This document shows, one piece after another, positions 1-8,549 of a stretch of 30,520 bases of DNA (positions within the stretch are counted from its first letter, which is position 1; each line of letters begins with the position of its first letter). The position numbers and the translations under genes were made by a program. The stretch comes from CAYZEE01 sp964477485 (GTDB lineage Bacteria; Patescibacteriota; Microgenomatia; Levybacterales; UBA12049). The stretch spans positions 1 through 30,520 of the forward strand of contig CAYZEE010000009.1 of assembly GCA_964477485.1 (NCBI GenBank), in the 5' to 3' direction. The notes under the pieces are model-generated. The model had not been told where the DNA came from. It did not search any database and saw only the letters and a list, made by a program, of their open reading frames with translations.

Positions 1-902
1 ATATTTGGGTTTACAACTCTTTTATTCAATTTTTTTGCATAGATCTGGGCGATTTTTCTTCGATGTTTTAATTGTTTTTGTAAATTAGCAAACTCAAATA
101 ATGCTAAATTGCAATACCAGTTTGGTAAGGAATAAAAATCATACAATTCTTCCTGCATCGGTTGAGACAGGAGATTTAATTTTTTCAAAATAAAATGCAA
201 TATCTTTCCAATCCCTAATCCATAAAAGAACCTTATTTTGTAAGAGAATAAGGGATACAGCCTGTCTCTTATTTGATTTCCCGGTTTCTTAAATTGGAAG
301 TTTTCCATTGAGTATTTTTTATTTCTTACGATTAATGCACCTCCGCAGATAGCATCTACAACCTTGTCTTTACTAAAAGACAAAACGACAAAATCCCCCA
401 TACTTCCCGCTTCTTTTTCATTTGTATATTCTGCTCCAATGGAATGCGCAAGGTCCTCAATAAGAATTATGTTTTTTTTGTGGCAAATTTTTATAATTTT
501 CTCAATGTAGGTTGGGAAACCCAAGGTATTTTGGATAACAACTACCTTGATATTTTTATTTTCTTCTAATATTTTTTCCAAAGTTTCTGCAGCGAAATTC
601 AGGTCAGTATTCTCTTCTTCTAAGTCCAGACAGATTGGAACAAGGCCAGCCTTCTCAACTGCTCTGTAAACCGCAAAACAGGTAAAGCCATTTATTGCAA
701 CGCAGTCTTCTTTTGGCAAATTTAGAATTTTAAGAGCCAAAGTTAATGCTTCTCGTCCTTTATAGGTAAGGATAACTTTTCCCTGATATTTCTTCTCAAG
801 AAAATTTTTAAGTTTCTGATTTTGGCCGGTAGTATCTGAAAATAAGGATTTCAAAATGTAATTAAAATTATAATTAGAACCCAAGGAATTAAATACGCGC
901 AT
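1..902 (-). CDS. DegT/DnrJ/EryC1/StrS-family PLP aminotransferase (3' end outside window)
   Basis: Reading from an ATG at 902 gives 300 residues with no stop before the window edge, so the C-terminus is missing. The fold-type I PLP signature is visible: GREALTLAL, then GFTCFAVYRAVEKAGLVPI, VVIQNTLGFPT, the Asp of LIEDLAHSIGAEY (pairs with the PLP pyridine nitrogen) and SFSKDKVVDAICGGAL. The Lys five residues after the Ser of SFSKDK sits where DegT enzymes carry the Schiff-base lysine (compare SFHPVK). Family members transfer amino groups to nucleotide-linked keto-sugars or act on related substrates; the substrate cannot be read here. It lies 10 nt downstream of the hydrolase gene and is probably cotranscribed with it and the Mur-type ligase, which suggests an envelope role by context only. 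Confidence 0.85.
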   Translation of the reverse strand, partial: MRVFNSLGSNYNFNYILKSLFSDTTGQNQKLKNFLEKKYQGKVILTYKGREALTLALKILNLPKEDCVAINGFTCFAVYRAVEKAGLVPICLDLEEENTDLNFAAETLEKILEENKNIKVVVIQNTLGFPTYIEKIIKICHKKNIILIEDLAHSIGAEYTNEKEAGSMGDFVVLSFSKDKVVDAICGGALIVRNKKYSMENFQFKKPGNQIRDRLYPLFSYKIRFFYGLGIGKILHFILKKLNLLSQPMQEELYDFYSLPNWYCNLALFEFANLQKQLKHRRKIAQIYAKKLNKRVVNPN

Positions 903-912
903 AAGTGAATTA

Positions 913-1671
913 TTATATTGCTGAATTTTTAAATTGTCTGGCTATGATACTTATTACTTGTTTAGTGTTCGTAAATTGCGGAGCGTGTCCGGCGGCATTG
1001 ACGATATATAATTTACTATTGACGATTTTAGTATTTAGTAATTTTCCATCCGATAAAGGAGTAGTTCTGTCATTTTCCCCCCATATTATAATAGTAGGAA
1101 CTTTTATTTTTGAAGTATTAAGATTTCTGTCGGCATTAATAAGATTAAGCATTGTTTTTTTCATGTTGGGACTGGCATTTTTATAATCACTTTCCCGCGT
1201 TAAGGCATACAATAGACTTCCCCCCTTTTCTAAAGGCAGAATTTTTTTTCCTGTTTTAGCCGCTGTTTTAAATATAGCCCGTTTTATTTTTAAACTTAGA
1301 TTATTATGATAAATTCCCGCGCTGTCAATTAAAATTAATCGTGAAAGTTTTTCGGGATATTTGAGCGCAAGGGCAAGGGCTATTCTGCCTCCGTTTGAAT
1401 GACCCAGAAGGATAACTTTATCTTTTTCTTTTTTTAAAATTTCATAGAGCCAGTTTGTATAATCATTTATGTCCCAAACTTGAGTATTTTTTTCAGTAAG
1501 TCCAGGAATAGAGAGCAAATAGGGGTTGAACCCCTTCATTTCCAGAAGTCTTAAGAAAGGATTCCATTTTTCTTTTGAATAAGCCCAACCGTGCAATATG
1601 AAAATTTTCAATTTTAAATTTTCAATTTTAAATTTATCTAAAGCCCCCATTTTTTTCTCCTTATTGTCCAA
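913..1671 (-). CDS. Alpha/beta-hydrolase fold protein
   Basis: 252 residues with the catalytic set of alpha/beta hydrolases: an oxyanion-hole HGW near residue 27, nucleophile elbow GHSNGG (Ser), an acid in WGENDRTTP, and a C-terminal His in AAGHAPQFT. The substrate (ester, lactone, peroxide or other) cannot be told. The start overlaps the end of the ligase gene by 34 nt; an internal ATG eight codons in (1650) would still overlap. The N-terminal KFKIENLKLKIF stretch is encoded by a 7-bp-period repeat array at 1605-1632, so those residues probably come from repeat growth. No recognisable ribosome site precedes it; translational coupling to the upstream gene is likely. Confidence 0.85.
   Translation of the reverse strand: MDNKEKKMGALDKFKIENLKLKIFILHGWAYSKEKWNPFLRLLEMKGFNPYLLSIPGLTEKNTQVWDINDYTNWLYEILKKEKDKVILLGHSNGGRIALALALKYPEKLSRLILIDSAGIYHNNLSLKIKRAIFKTAAKTGKKILPLEKGGSLLYALTRESDYKNASPNMKKTMLNLINADRNLNTSKIKVPTIIIWGENDRTTPLSDGKLLNTKIVNSKLYIVNAAGHAPQFTNTKQVISIIARQFKNSAI
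1605..1632. repeat. Heptamer array 1 (inside hydrolase N-terminus)
   Basis: Four consecutive 7-bp units on the plus strand: TTTTCAA, TTTTAAA, TTTTCAA, TTTTAAA. They lie inside the hydrolase coding sequence just after its start and are read on the opposite strand. Confidence 0.8.
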
Positions 1672-2906
1672 ACCTTTTCACGCCTTACGAGTCTACGAGT
1701 ATCTCCTTTGTCGGCTAGTAGATTTTCTATTACGCCTTCAAGAAACCGTGCTCCTTTAAAAAGCAAAAGTTCTCCGCCTTTAAGATTTATCCTTAGATAT
1801 TCAAGTACATCTTTCGGGTTTTCAAATTTTTCAATTTCCGTACTATTGGTAAGTAAATTTTTTAATTTTGGATAAGTGTAGCGGGAAATACGAGGACCCA
1901 TGAGAATAATTTTTTCAAGTTTCATTTTGGATATAATTTCTGATAATTTCTCATGTTCTTCCTTCTCTTCTTCCCCTTGCTCGAGCATATCTCCTAATAT
2001 CGCCCATTTTTTTGAAGCAGGAATTTTTTCAAACATGTCCAAAATCACCGACATTGAATCAAGGTTCGCGTTATAAGTACTATCTATTATTTTGGTATTT
2101 TTAATTCCGTTAAAGAGGCTGCTTCTTCCGGGAGGAAGAGTAAATTTTTCAAAAGATTTAAATGGAATTTTCAGAAACTCCAAAAGTTTTAAACACATTT
2201 GAAGGGAATATAAATTTGCCTTAGGCAGAAGCTGTTTAAGTTTAAAAGATTTTTCATTTATTTCAAATTCTGTTTCCGCAAGTGATACTTTATAATTCAG
2301 AAGACTTTTTATGGAGACTTGTTCTATCCTGGCTTTTGTCCTCGGAAGTTCTTTTTTAATATTTTTATCTTCCGAGTTTACTATCACAAATCTTGATGAA
2401 TACTGAAGAAAATATCCATATTCATGCGCAATTGCATCTTCAACGTCTTTAATTTTTTTATCTTTTGCCAGGTGATCAAAATTCATGCTGTGAGTTCTGG
2501 TCGAATTTGTCCAAAGAGTAACTTCGGGTTTAAGAAGAGTTGCCAAAAATTTTCCCTCATTTGGTCTGTCGCAGTCGGCTTCAACTATATATAATTTTTC
2601 TTTTGGTAAGTTTTCAAATATTTTAAAAGGAGCAAGAAGAAAAAGAAAAAACCATTCACTTGGCATAAGGGTTTTTCTTTCAAAATTCAAAATATTAAAA
2701 GGAATTCCGTAAGCGCTGTTTCCGTGATGCGTGTATTTAGCTCTATAGCCTACTTGCGATTCAATAAGATTTAGAAGAGTTGTTTTACCGCTTGAACCCG
2801 TAACAACAATAATCCTTGGCTTCCATTTTTTAAGTCTTATCTTTGCAAAAAACCTGAAATAATAAGCCACTGGAAAATAAAGAAAATCTTTGGTTCTGTC
2901 TATCAT
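1638..2906 (-). CDS. Mur ligase family protein, MurF-like (UDP-MurNAc-pentapeptide synthetase type)
   Basis: 422 residues. The ATP-binding loop VVTGSSGKTTLLNL starts about residue 34, and the C-terminal half has the MurF-type DSTYNANLDSMSVILDMF and AILGDMLEQGEEEKEEHEKL motifs. MurF adds D-Ala-D-Ala to the UDP-MurNAc-tripeptide in the cytoplasm. The usual N-terminal UDP-substrate domain is replaced by about 30 residues with a hydrophobic, aromatic-rich start (FLYFPVAYYFRFFAKIRL), so the protein may be membrane associated or use a different acceptor. The Lys/Arg-rich C-terminus (RREKVW...RRKKWGL) is unusual for canonical MurF. It heads a three-gene minus-strand set with the hydrolase and aminotransferase. 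The substrate assignment is family-level inference. Confidence 0.8.
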   Translation of the reverse strand: MIDRTKDFLYFPVAYYFRFFAKIRLKKWKPRIIVVTGSSGKTTLLNLIESQVGYRAKYTHHGNSAYGIPFNILNFERKTLMPSEWFFLFLLAPFKIFENLPKEKLYIVEADCDRPNEGKFLATLLKPEVTLWTNSTRTHSMNFDHLAKDKKIKDVEDAIAHEYGYFLQYSSRFVIVNSEDKNIKKELPRTKARIEQVSIKSLLNYKVSLAETEFEINEKSFKLKQLLPKANLYSLQMCLKLLEFLKIPFKSFEKFTLPPGRSSLFNGIKNTKIIDSTYNANLDSMSVILDMFEKIPASKKWAILGDMLEQGEEEKEEHEKLSEIISKMKLEKIILMGPRISRYTYPKLKNLLTNSTEIEKFENPKDVLEYLRINLKGGELLLFKGARFLEGVIENLLADKGDTRRLVRREKVWTIRRKKWGL

Positions 2907-2916
2907 GGATATGCTA

Positions 2917-2925
2917 ATTTTACCA
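2917..2925 (-). promoter_or_regulatory. Extended -10 promoter element before the Mur ligase
   Basis: On the minus strand TGGTAAAAT (extended TG plus TAAAAT, 5 of 6 to consensus) ends 10 nt before the ATG at 2906. No good -35 is seen. A start site about 7 nt downstream would leave a leader of only a few bases. Confidence 0.45.
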
Positions 2926-2954
2926 GAAAAGGGGGTATAAATGCGAAAATTGAC

Positions 2955-3641
2955 TTAATTGAATGACAGAAAGAGATTCTCCAGGGCGAAGCGCCGGTTG
3001 ACATTGGTGGTTTTAATAACAGTGTAGGTTTCTTCGAGATTTTTTAAAATATTCAAATACTTCGAAACTGAAAAATTCCGCTCCGTTTGAGAATTATTTT
3101 TTACTAAATCAATCAGATTTTTCCGCACAATAATTATCATTTGTTCAAGCCAAGCTATTGTCTCGTCTTTTGTTTTTCCCAGATGCTCTGCAAGTTTCAG
3201 CCTCTCCTCTACCCCACCAGATATTAAAGTTGAAAGTTGAGAGTTGAAAACTGAGAGCTCATTTTTTTCTAATTCTTTATGAGCAGTCGGTATCTCAATA
3301 ACCTTGCATCTTGAAATAATTGTAGAAAGCATCAGGTTCTTGTTCAAAACAGTTACTATTATAATAGTATTCTCCGGTGGCTCCTCAAGTATTTTTAAAA
3401 GTGAATTTTGCGCTTCAATTGTTAGCCCATCGCATGCTTCTATGATGACTGCCTTGATGTCGCTTTTTATTGGTTTTAAGAAAAGCCTCCTTTGTATATT
3501 TCTTACATCCTCAATTCCTACTGTCTTTTCAAAAACTGGAAGATTTATATCAATATCATTAATCTTATTTTTTTTGCATAAATCCAGTGCGTATTCATGA
3601 GATTTCCCCGGATCTTTTGAGGCAATTAAGAAAGATTGCAT
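2955..3641 (-). CDS. holB: DNA polymerase III delta' subunit-like clamp-loader protein
   Basis: 228 residues when started at the ATG at 3641 (MQSFLIASKDPG), which fits the usual N-terminus of bacterial delta' proteins. An in-frame ATG at 3761 would add 40 Arg-rich residues that do not look like the family. Diagnostic features are AVIIEACDGLTIEAQNSLLKILEEPP (interrupted here as a motif around residue 75), NTIIIVTVL and the ISRC arginine-finger box. The N-terminal P-loop is degraded, as expected for a non-hydrolysing clamp-loader subunit that helps load the beta clamp. A short insertion (ELSVFNSQLSTLIS) is encoded by a heptamer array at 3230-3257. The gene is divergent from pilB. Confidence 0.85.
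   Translation of the reverse strand: MQSFLIASKDPGKSHEYALDLCKKNKINDIDINLPVFEKTVGIEDVRNIQRRLFLKPIKSDIKAVIIEACDGLTIEAQNSLLKILEEPPENTIIIVTVLNKNLMLSTIISRCKVIEIPTAHKELEKNELSVFNSQLSTLISGGVEERLKLAEHLGKTKDETIAWLEQMIIIVRKNLIDLVKNNSQTERNFSVSKYLNILKNLEETYTVIKTTNVNRRFALENLFLSFN
3230..3257. repeat. Heptamer array 2 (inside holB)
   Basis: Plus-strand units TTGAAAG, TTGAGAG, TTGAAAA, CTGAGAG, four in a row. On the minus strand they read as CTYTCAR/YTTTCAA units. They encode a short low-complexity stretch between the SRC box and the C-terminal domain of the delta' protein. Confidence 0.8.
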
Positions 3642-3719
3642 AAATAATATGTTGACCCAATCTAATTTCAGCATTCGCCTTTCCAATTCTATTCGAATAC
3701 GGCTCATGCTTCGATTTTG

Positions 3720-3745
3720 ACGGGTCTTCGTCGATTCACTAAAGG
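3720..3745. promoter_or_regulatory. Hairpin-forming inverted repeat in the holB-pilB divergent region
   Basis: The arms GATTCAC and GTGAATC (7 bp, perfect) flank the loop TAAAG, roughly 3733-3751. They lie between the holB start and the pilB promoter, in what would be the holB 5' leader if the minus-strand TATAAT at 3760-3765 is used. It could be an operator or an RNA hairpin; nothing decides between them. Confidence 0.3.
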
Positions 3746-3754
3746 TGAATCTCC

Positions 3755-3784
3755 TTGACATTATAGCTCATTTTTACGTAGTAT
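3755..3784 (+). promoter_or_regulatory. Promoter for pilB
   Basis: A perfect -35 TTGACA at 3755-3760, an 18-nt spacer and TAGTAT at 3779-3784 (4 of 6). The -10 ends 8 nt before the pilB ATG, so the transcript would begin at or next to the start codon. A minus-strand TATAAT (3760-3765) overlaps the -35, giving overlapping divergent promoters. Confidence 0.5.
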
Positions 3785-3792
3785 AGAAGTAG

Positions 3793-5526
3793 ATGCCTGC
3801 CCAAGATTTAAACACTATCCAGGAAGAAAAGACTATTCTTGATGTTTTGCTTTCGGAGCACTTATTGACGCCTGCGGAGTATGAAGACACAAAAGTAAAA
3901 AGCGCAAGCCAGAATAAGTCCTACGAGGAAATATTAGCATCTTCCAATATTGTGCCTCCCCAAAGAATTGCCGAGGCAAAAGCAAAATTATTGGGTATTC
4001 CATTTATTTCGCTCGTGGCCACTTCATTTTCTCCGGTGGCTCTTGGCTTTGTTCCTCGGGCGGTTGCAGAGAGATTTTTGGTTATACCGTTTCTCTATGA
4101 TGAAAAAACAAAAACACTCTCGGTTGCCATGTCAAATCCTGTTGATTTAGATGCTTTGCAATTTATACGTCAGAAAACCGGTCTTAATATAAAAACTTTT
4201 GCTGCCTCTTCGGACGATGTCCAAAAAGCCACAAAGGAACAATATCGTCAGGAAATAGTGGGACAAGTCGGTGAGGCATTGAAACAAACAGAAGAATATG
4301 ACAAACCAAAAACTGTTGACAGCAAAAAAATAGCAGATATTATAAAAGAAGCTCCGATTGCCAAAATTGTTTCAACAGTTCTTGAGTACGCGGTTTCTAG
4401 TCGAGCTTCTGATGTACACATAGAACCGCAAGAAGATAGAGTCAGGGTAAGGTACAGGATTGATGGTATTTTATACGACAAATTGAGTCTTCCCAAAACC
4501 GTGCAAGACGCAGTTGTTTCCCGTATAAAAATTCTTTCAAATATGAAAATTGATGAACATCGTATTCCGCAGGATGGCCGTTTTAATTTTAAAGTGGAGA
4601 ATAATGAAGTTGACCTTCGTATCTCTGTTATGCCTACAACTTTTGGTGAAAAAATCGTAATGAGGCTTCTTAGAAAATCAGGAGGTATTCCTAGTCTTCA
4701 GGAATTGGGGTTGACCGGGTCCTCTTTAAAAAACCTTGAAGCAGCAATACTTCGTCCTCATGGTATTATAATTGTTTGCGGTCCAACCGGAAGCGGTAAG
4801 ACAACTACTCTCTATTCAGTTCTTGAAAAATTAAATACAACAAGGATTAATATAATGACGCTTGAGGATCCAATTGAATATCAAATGCCGGGAGTTAACC
4901 AGGTGCAAATTAATCCGTCTGTGGGACTCACTTTTGCCACAGGGCTTCGCTCTTTTCTTCGTCAGGATCCAAATATAATTCTTGTTGGAGAGATAAGAGA
5001 TCAGGAGACAACCGAACTCGCAATCCAGGCGGCATTAACTGGACATCTTGTTTTTTCAACTCTTCATACTTCAGATGCGGCAGGAGCATTGCCCCGTCTT
5101 ATTGACCTAAAAGCTGAGCCTTTTCTTATTTCATCCACTATAACTGCAATAGTAGGACAAAGAATAGTTAGAAGAGTTTGCTCTTTTTGCAGACAAGCGT
5201 ATCCGCCCCCAAAACAGATACTGGATGAAATGAGAGCGGTTCTTGGAAATTTATTTCCAAAGATAGACAGCATACGCATACAGCTTTATAAAGGAAAAGG
5301 GTGCGATAAATGTGCAAATTCAGGATATTTGGGAAGAGTTGGAATTTTTGAGGTGTTGCCCGTATCTTCCAAAATCGCTAATCTAATATTAGAGCATCCT
5401 GATTCAAGCGCTGTTGAGAAAGAAGCAATTCTAGAAGGAATGACTACCATGAAAAGAGACGGCTATCTTAAAGTTTTACAGGGGGTTACAACACCTGAGG
5501 AGGTTATAAGAGTAGCGCAAGAATAA
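3793..5526 (+). CDS. pilB: Type IV pilus assembly ATPase PilB (GspE/PulE family)
   Basis: 577 residues, the normal size for PilB. Order: an N-terminal MshE/GspE-N domain (about 10-150), then the secretion ATPase domain with Walker A GPTGSGKT at 330-337, Asp box after TLEDPIEY, Walker B LVGEIRDQETTELAIQAA from about 397 and His box STLHTSDAAGALPRL. A zinc-binding tetracysteine (C463, C466, C504, C507) is intact, as in assembly ATPases. It is a cytoplasmic hexamer that powers pilin polymerisation through PilC. First gene of the pilB-pilT-pilC set. There is no Shine-Dalgarno sequence, and the predicted promoter lies just 8 nt upstream, so leaderless translation is likely. Confidence 0.97.
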   Translation: MPAQDLNTIQEEKTILDVLLSEHLLTPAEYEDTKVKSASQNKSYEEILASSNIVPPQRIAEAKAKLLGIPFISLVATSFSPVALGFVPRAVAERFLVIPFLYDEKTKTLSVAMSNPVDLDALQFIRQKTGLNIKTFAASSDDVQKATKEQYRQEIVGQVGEALKQTEEYDKPKTVDSKKIADIIKEAPIAKIVSTVLEYAVSSRASDVHIEPQEDRVRVRYRIDGILYDKLSLPKTVQDAVVSRIKILSNMKIDEHRIPQDGRFNFKVENNEVDLRISVMPTTFGEKIVMRLLRKSGGIPSLQELGLTGSSLKNLEAAILRPHGIIIVCGPTGSGKTTTLYSVLEKLNTTRINIMTLEDPIEYQMPGVNQVQINPSVGLTFATGLRSFLRQDPNIILVGEIRDQETTELAIQAALTGHLVFSTLHTSDAAGALPRLIDLKAEPFLISSTITAIVGQRIVRRVCSFCRQAYPPPKQILDEMRAVLGNLFPKIDSIRIQLYKGKGCDKCANSGYLGRVGIFEVLPVSSKIANLILEHPDSSAVEKEAILEGMTTMKRDGYLKVLQGVTTPEEVIRVAQE

Positions 5527-5528
5527 AA

Positions 5529-5563
5529 CTAACAACTAGCCACTAGTTGCTAGCTACTAGCTT
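5529..5563. repeat. Heptamer array 3 filling the pilB-pilT gap
   Basis: Exactly five 7-bp units: CTAACAA, CTAGCCA, CTAGTTG, CTAGCTA, CTAGCTT. They occupy 35 of the 37 bases between the pilB stop and the pilT ATG. The CTAG cores also make it partly self-complementary. Confidence 0.85.
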
Positions 5564-6628
5564 ATGGATATTCAGGAATTATTGCATTTAACCGTAACAA
5601 ATAAGGCGTCAGACCTGCATCTTTTGCCCGGCGTTCCGCCTGTTATTCGCATAGATGGCGTACTTTCCTATCTTTCAAATTATCCCGCTTTAACACCTGA
5701 TGCTGTTGCGGCAATGGTCTTTTCTCTCGTTAATCCTAGTCAGAGACAGAGGTTTCTTGCAGATAAAGAACTTGATTTTTCTTTTAGCTTTGGAGGCACA
5801 ACCGGAGAACCGGGCAGATTTAGAGGTAATGTTTATTATCAGAGAGGATATATCTGCGCAGAGCTTAGATTTCTTGAGCCTAGGATAAGAACCCCGGAAG
5901 AGCTTCACTTACCTAAAATTGTTCACAATTTTGCGGCTCTAAAGCAAGGATTCATTTTGGTTACCGGGCCTACCGGTCATGGAAAGTCAACAACACTTGC
6001 CGCAATAATAAACGAAATAAATTTAGATAGGGCTTGTCATATCATAACGATTGAGGATCCGATTGAATATATTTATCCCAAAGGGAAAAGTATTATATCT
6101 CAGCGGGAAATGGGGCTTGATACCAATTCCTGGGCAGCATCTCTTCGTTCTGTTCTTCGGGAAGATCCGGATGTAGTTTTGGTTGGCGAAATGAGAGATC
6201 CGGAAACTATAGCATCTGCAATTACTATTGCCGAGACCGGCCATTTAGTTTTTTCGACCCTCCATACTAACTCAGCTGCTCAGAGCATAGACAGAGTCGT
6301 AGATGCATTCCCGGCCAATCAACAGCCTCAGATAAGAATTCAACTTTCCGCAACTCTAAAAGGAATTATTTCTCAAAGACTTTTACCTCAGATAAGTGGT
6401 GGGAGAGTGCCGGCGGCTGAAGTCCTGATTGGAACAAATGCTGTTGCAAGCAATATAAGAGAAAACAAGACGCATCTTATAGATTCTATAATACAAAATT
6501 CCCAGGAAGAAGGTATGATTCCTCTTGAGTCTTCCCTTGCGTCTCTTGTTCTTTCAGGTTCTATAAGTCTTGAGACAGCAAAAAGCTATGCTCTAAGACA
6601 AGAGGAACTGCTAAGACTTATCGGATAG
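5564..6628 (+). CDS. pilT: Type IV pilus retraction ATPase PilT
   Basis: 354 residues with the PilT layout: N-terminal PAS-like domain starting MDIQELLHLTVTNKASDLHL, Walker A GPTGHGKST at 135-143, Asp box TIEDPIEYIY, Walker B VVLVGEMRDPETIASAITIAE and His box STLHTNSAAQSIDRVVDAFP. No tetracysteine is present, which separates it from PilB. An AIRAGA-like C-terminal helix (EVLIGTNAVASNIRENKTHLI) corresponds to the retraction-related region. It depolymerises pili, giving twitching or DNA uptake. It is separated from pilB only by a heptamer repeat array and is followed 3 nt later by pilC. Confidence 0.96.
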   Translation: MDIQELLHLTVTNKASDLHLLPGVPPVIRIDGVLSYLSNYPALTPDAVAAMVFSLVNPSQRQRFLADKELDFSFSFGGTTGEPGRFRGNVYYQRGYICAELRFLEPRIRTPEELHLPKIVHNFAALKQGFILVTGPTGHGKSTTLAAIINEINLDRACHIITIEDPIEYIYPKGKSIISQREMGLDTNSWAASLRSVLREDPDVVLVGEMRDPETIASAITIAETGHLVFSTLHTNSAAQSIDRVVDAFPANQQPQIRIQLSATLKGIISQRLLPQISGGRVPAAEVLIGTNAVASNIRENKTHLIDSIIQNSQEEGMIPLESSLASLVLSGSISLETAKSYALRQEELLRLIG

Positions 6629-6631
6629 TTT

Positions 6632-7837
6632 ATGAAACTAAGGTATAAGGCAATAACAAGAGATAGTAAAATTGTCCAGGGCCTTATAGATGCAAAGGAT
6701 ATTAGCGAGGCAGCGTCATATCTACGAAGCAAGGATCTTATTCCTGTCCACATACTTTCGGAAGACAGTAATCCACTTCTTAAGCTGATTCCCTTTGTCA
6801 ATAAAGTTGCGCATTCAGACGTTGTTCTTTTTACACGGCAGCTTGCTTCAATGTTGTCTTCCGGACTTACTCTTATCCGCTCTTTGGAAATCCTCAAAGA
6901 TCAAACAGAAAATGAGGCGATGAAAGAAATGATAGGCACTGTTGTTACGGAAATAGAAGAAGGCAGAACATTTTCCTCCGCAATTGCTAAATACCCGGAT
7001 GTTTTTTCTTCTATATATATTGCTATTATTCGATCTGCTGAAGTCTCGGGGCTATTAGATAAATCTCTTAATAGACTTGCCGATAATCTTGAAAAAGAAG
7101 AAAGATTAAAATCAACTGTTAAAGGAGCGTTAATATACCCTGCTATAGTGGTGGCCCTTATGGTTGTTGTGCTATTTATCATGATGATCTTTGTGATACC
7201 GGAGCTTGCCAGTCTTTATAAGAGTCTCAACGTCTCCCTCCCTCTGCCTACTCTAATTGTGATTGGTGTTTCAAGATTTACAACGGTTTTTTGGCCAATT
7301 ATTCTAGGACTTGTTGTTCTTTTTGTTTTTTTATACAGGAGATGGCATAAAACAGAATCCGGGCAACTCATAATAGACAATCTCTTATTAAAAATGCCCA
7401 TTTTTGGCAACCTCTCAAAAAAACTAATACTTACTGAATTTTCAAGAAGCCTTAGTCTTATGATAGGAAGCGGCACCTTGGTGGTTGACTCTCTTATTCA
7501 GTCCGCGGGTATTACAGGAAATATACATTATAAAAATGCAATACTTGATATCGCAAAAAAGGTAGAAAACGGAGTAAAGATTGGAGACGCTATAGCTACC
7601 TATAATATTTTTCCGTCAGTTCTTATCCAGCTGGTGAGGGTTGGAGAAGAAGCCGGAAAACTTGATGAGACCTTGATGAAAGCATCTGAATACTTCGAAA
7701 AAGAGTCGGATGAGATTATCAAAACTCTGACTACTTCTATGGAGCCTATTATAATAATTATTTTGGGTGTTGGAGTTGCATTCCTCATGATATCGATTAT
7801 CACCCCGATTTATAACTTAATATCAAATATCCAATAG
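6632..7837 (+). CDS. pilC: Type IV pilus inner-membrane platform protein PilC (GspF family)
   Basis: 401 residues with two repeats of the T2SF domain: a first cytoplasmic helical bundle (VVLFTRQLASMLSSGLTLI, near residue 70), a membrane segment around IYPAIVVALMVVVLFIMMIF, a second bundle (LTEFSRSLSLMIGSGTLVVDSL) and a final membrane anchor near PIIIIILGVGVAFLMISIIT. PilC is the polytopic platform that couples PilB/PilT ATP hydrolysis to pilin insertion and extraction. The start at 6632 follows the pilT stop by 3 nt. The next gene has its own promoter. Confidence 0.95.
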   Translation: MKLRYKAITRDSKIVQGLIDAKDISEAASYLRSKDLIPVHILSEDSNPLLKLIPFVNKVAHSDVVLFTRQLASMLSSGLTLIRSLEILKDQTENEAMKEMIGTVVTEIEEGRTFSSAIAKYPDVFSSIYIAIIRSAEVSGLLDKSLNRLADNLEKEERLKSTVKGALIYPAIVVALMVVVLFIMMIFVIPELASLYKSLNVSLPLPTLIVIGVSRFTTVFWPIILGLVVLFVFLYRRWHKTESGQLIIDNLLLKMPIFGNLSKKLILTEFSRSLSLMIGSGTLVVDSLIQSAGITGNIHYKNAILDIAKKVENGVKIGDAIATYNIFPSVLIQLVRVGEEAGKLDETLMKASEYFEKESDEIIKTLTTSMEPIIIIILGVGVAFLMISIITPIYNLISNIQ

Positions 7838-7869
7838 AATTTGACCCCTTTTAGCTTTATTTTGCCCCC

Positions 7870-7899
7870 TTGACAAGCCGAAAAATATCTGTATATACT
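7870..7899 (+). promoter_or_regulatory. Promoter for the pilin gene at 7911
   Basis: A perfect -35 TTGACA at 7870-7875, an 18-nt spacer and TATACT at 7894-7899 (5 of 6; an overlapping TATATA at 7892 gives 16 nt). The -10 ends 11 nt before the ATG, so the leader would be about 5 nt or less. This is the strongest promoter in the window and fits a highly expressed major pilin. Confidence 0.65.
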
Positions 7900-7910
7900 T
7901 AAATATATAC

Positions 7911-8474
7911 ATGAAATCTGCCCAAAAGAAATTATTAAAATTAGTTTCTCAACTTTCGATTAAAAAAGGTTTTACTCTCATCGAACTTCTAGTCGTCATT
8001 GCAGTCCTGGGGGTTCTTGCGGCAATCGTTCTTCTTGCAGTTAACCCGGCAGAGCAGCTCGCAAGAGCAAGAGATGCGTCAAGAATCTCAGCGGTTACCG
8101 AGGTAGGTAATGCTCTTCAAGGATATTACACTGCTAATAGTGCAACATATCCCGCAGTAGGCACAACGTGGATGAGCACCTTGGTTACCTCTTCAGATAT
8201 AAAAACAGTACCTACTAATCCTACCTATACGATAACTACAAATGGAAGTCCATGTAACTCTACTTCGACTCTTGGTCAGAATGGTTATTGCTACAACACA
8301 GGAGGTAGTGACACAGTTGTTTACGCAAGGCTTGAATCAACTCTGTACAATGGAAAATGCACAAGTGCTGGTCAAGGAGCATGGTGGGTCTTTTCAGCAG
8401 CCCAAGCAAGAGCAGGCGGGCTCTGTGCCAGTACCACCGCAGATCCAACTTCCGTATCTTCGTTCAGCTGGTAA
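7911..8474 (+). CDS. Type IV pilin, probable major pilin
   Basis: 187 residues. A positively charged leader of 20 residues ends at the PilD site KKG/FTLIELLVVIAVLG, with Glu at +5 and the hydrophobic alpha1 helix continuing to about residue 45. The C-terminal globular part contains four Cys (NGSPCNST, NGYCYNT, NGKCTS, GGLCAS) that could form disulfides, and ends SVSSFSW. It is the only pilin here with its own strong consensus promoter and stands apart from the minor-pilin cluster, so I infer it is the major subunit. It has a distinct ALPHA1-C motif (LLAVNPAEQLARARDASR) compared with the ERKSDL motif of four downstream pilins. Confidence 0.85.
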   Translation: MKSAQKKLLKLVSQLSIKKGFTLIELLVVIAVLGVLAAIVLLAVNPAEQLARARDASRISAVTEVGNALQGYYTANSATYPAVGTTWMSTLVTSSDIKTVPTNPTYTITTNGSPCNSTSTLGQNGYCYNTGGSDTVVYARLESTLYNGKCTSAGQGAWWVFSAAQARAGGLCASTTADPTSVSSFSW

Positions 8475-8549
8475 CGGCTGTTCTTCATCTTTTAATTTAT
8501 TTTGAGGAAAAACTTAAATTACATAAAGTCGTTTACTGATTGGAAGGTC

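Noticed and set aside
905..1186. Plus-strand reading frame of 93 codons
   Set aside because: It is the complement of the alpha/beta hydrolase, whose catalytic motifs are intact; the plus-strand translation has no recognisable features.
1686..1701. TACGAGTC/TACGAGTA 8-bp direct repeat near the Mur ligase C-terminus
   Set aside because: Only two units, and the encoded basic C-terminus looks like part of the protein family; not enough to call an array.
3642..3761. 40-residue N-terminal extension of holB from ATG 3761
   Set aside because: Arg/Ser-rich and unlike delta' N-termini; the segment overlaps promoter elements and a perfect 7-bp hairpin, so it is more likely 5' leader.
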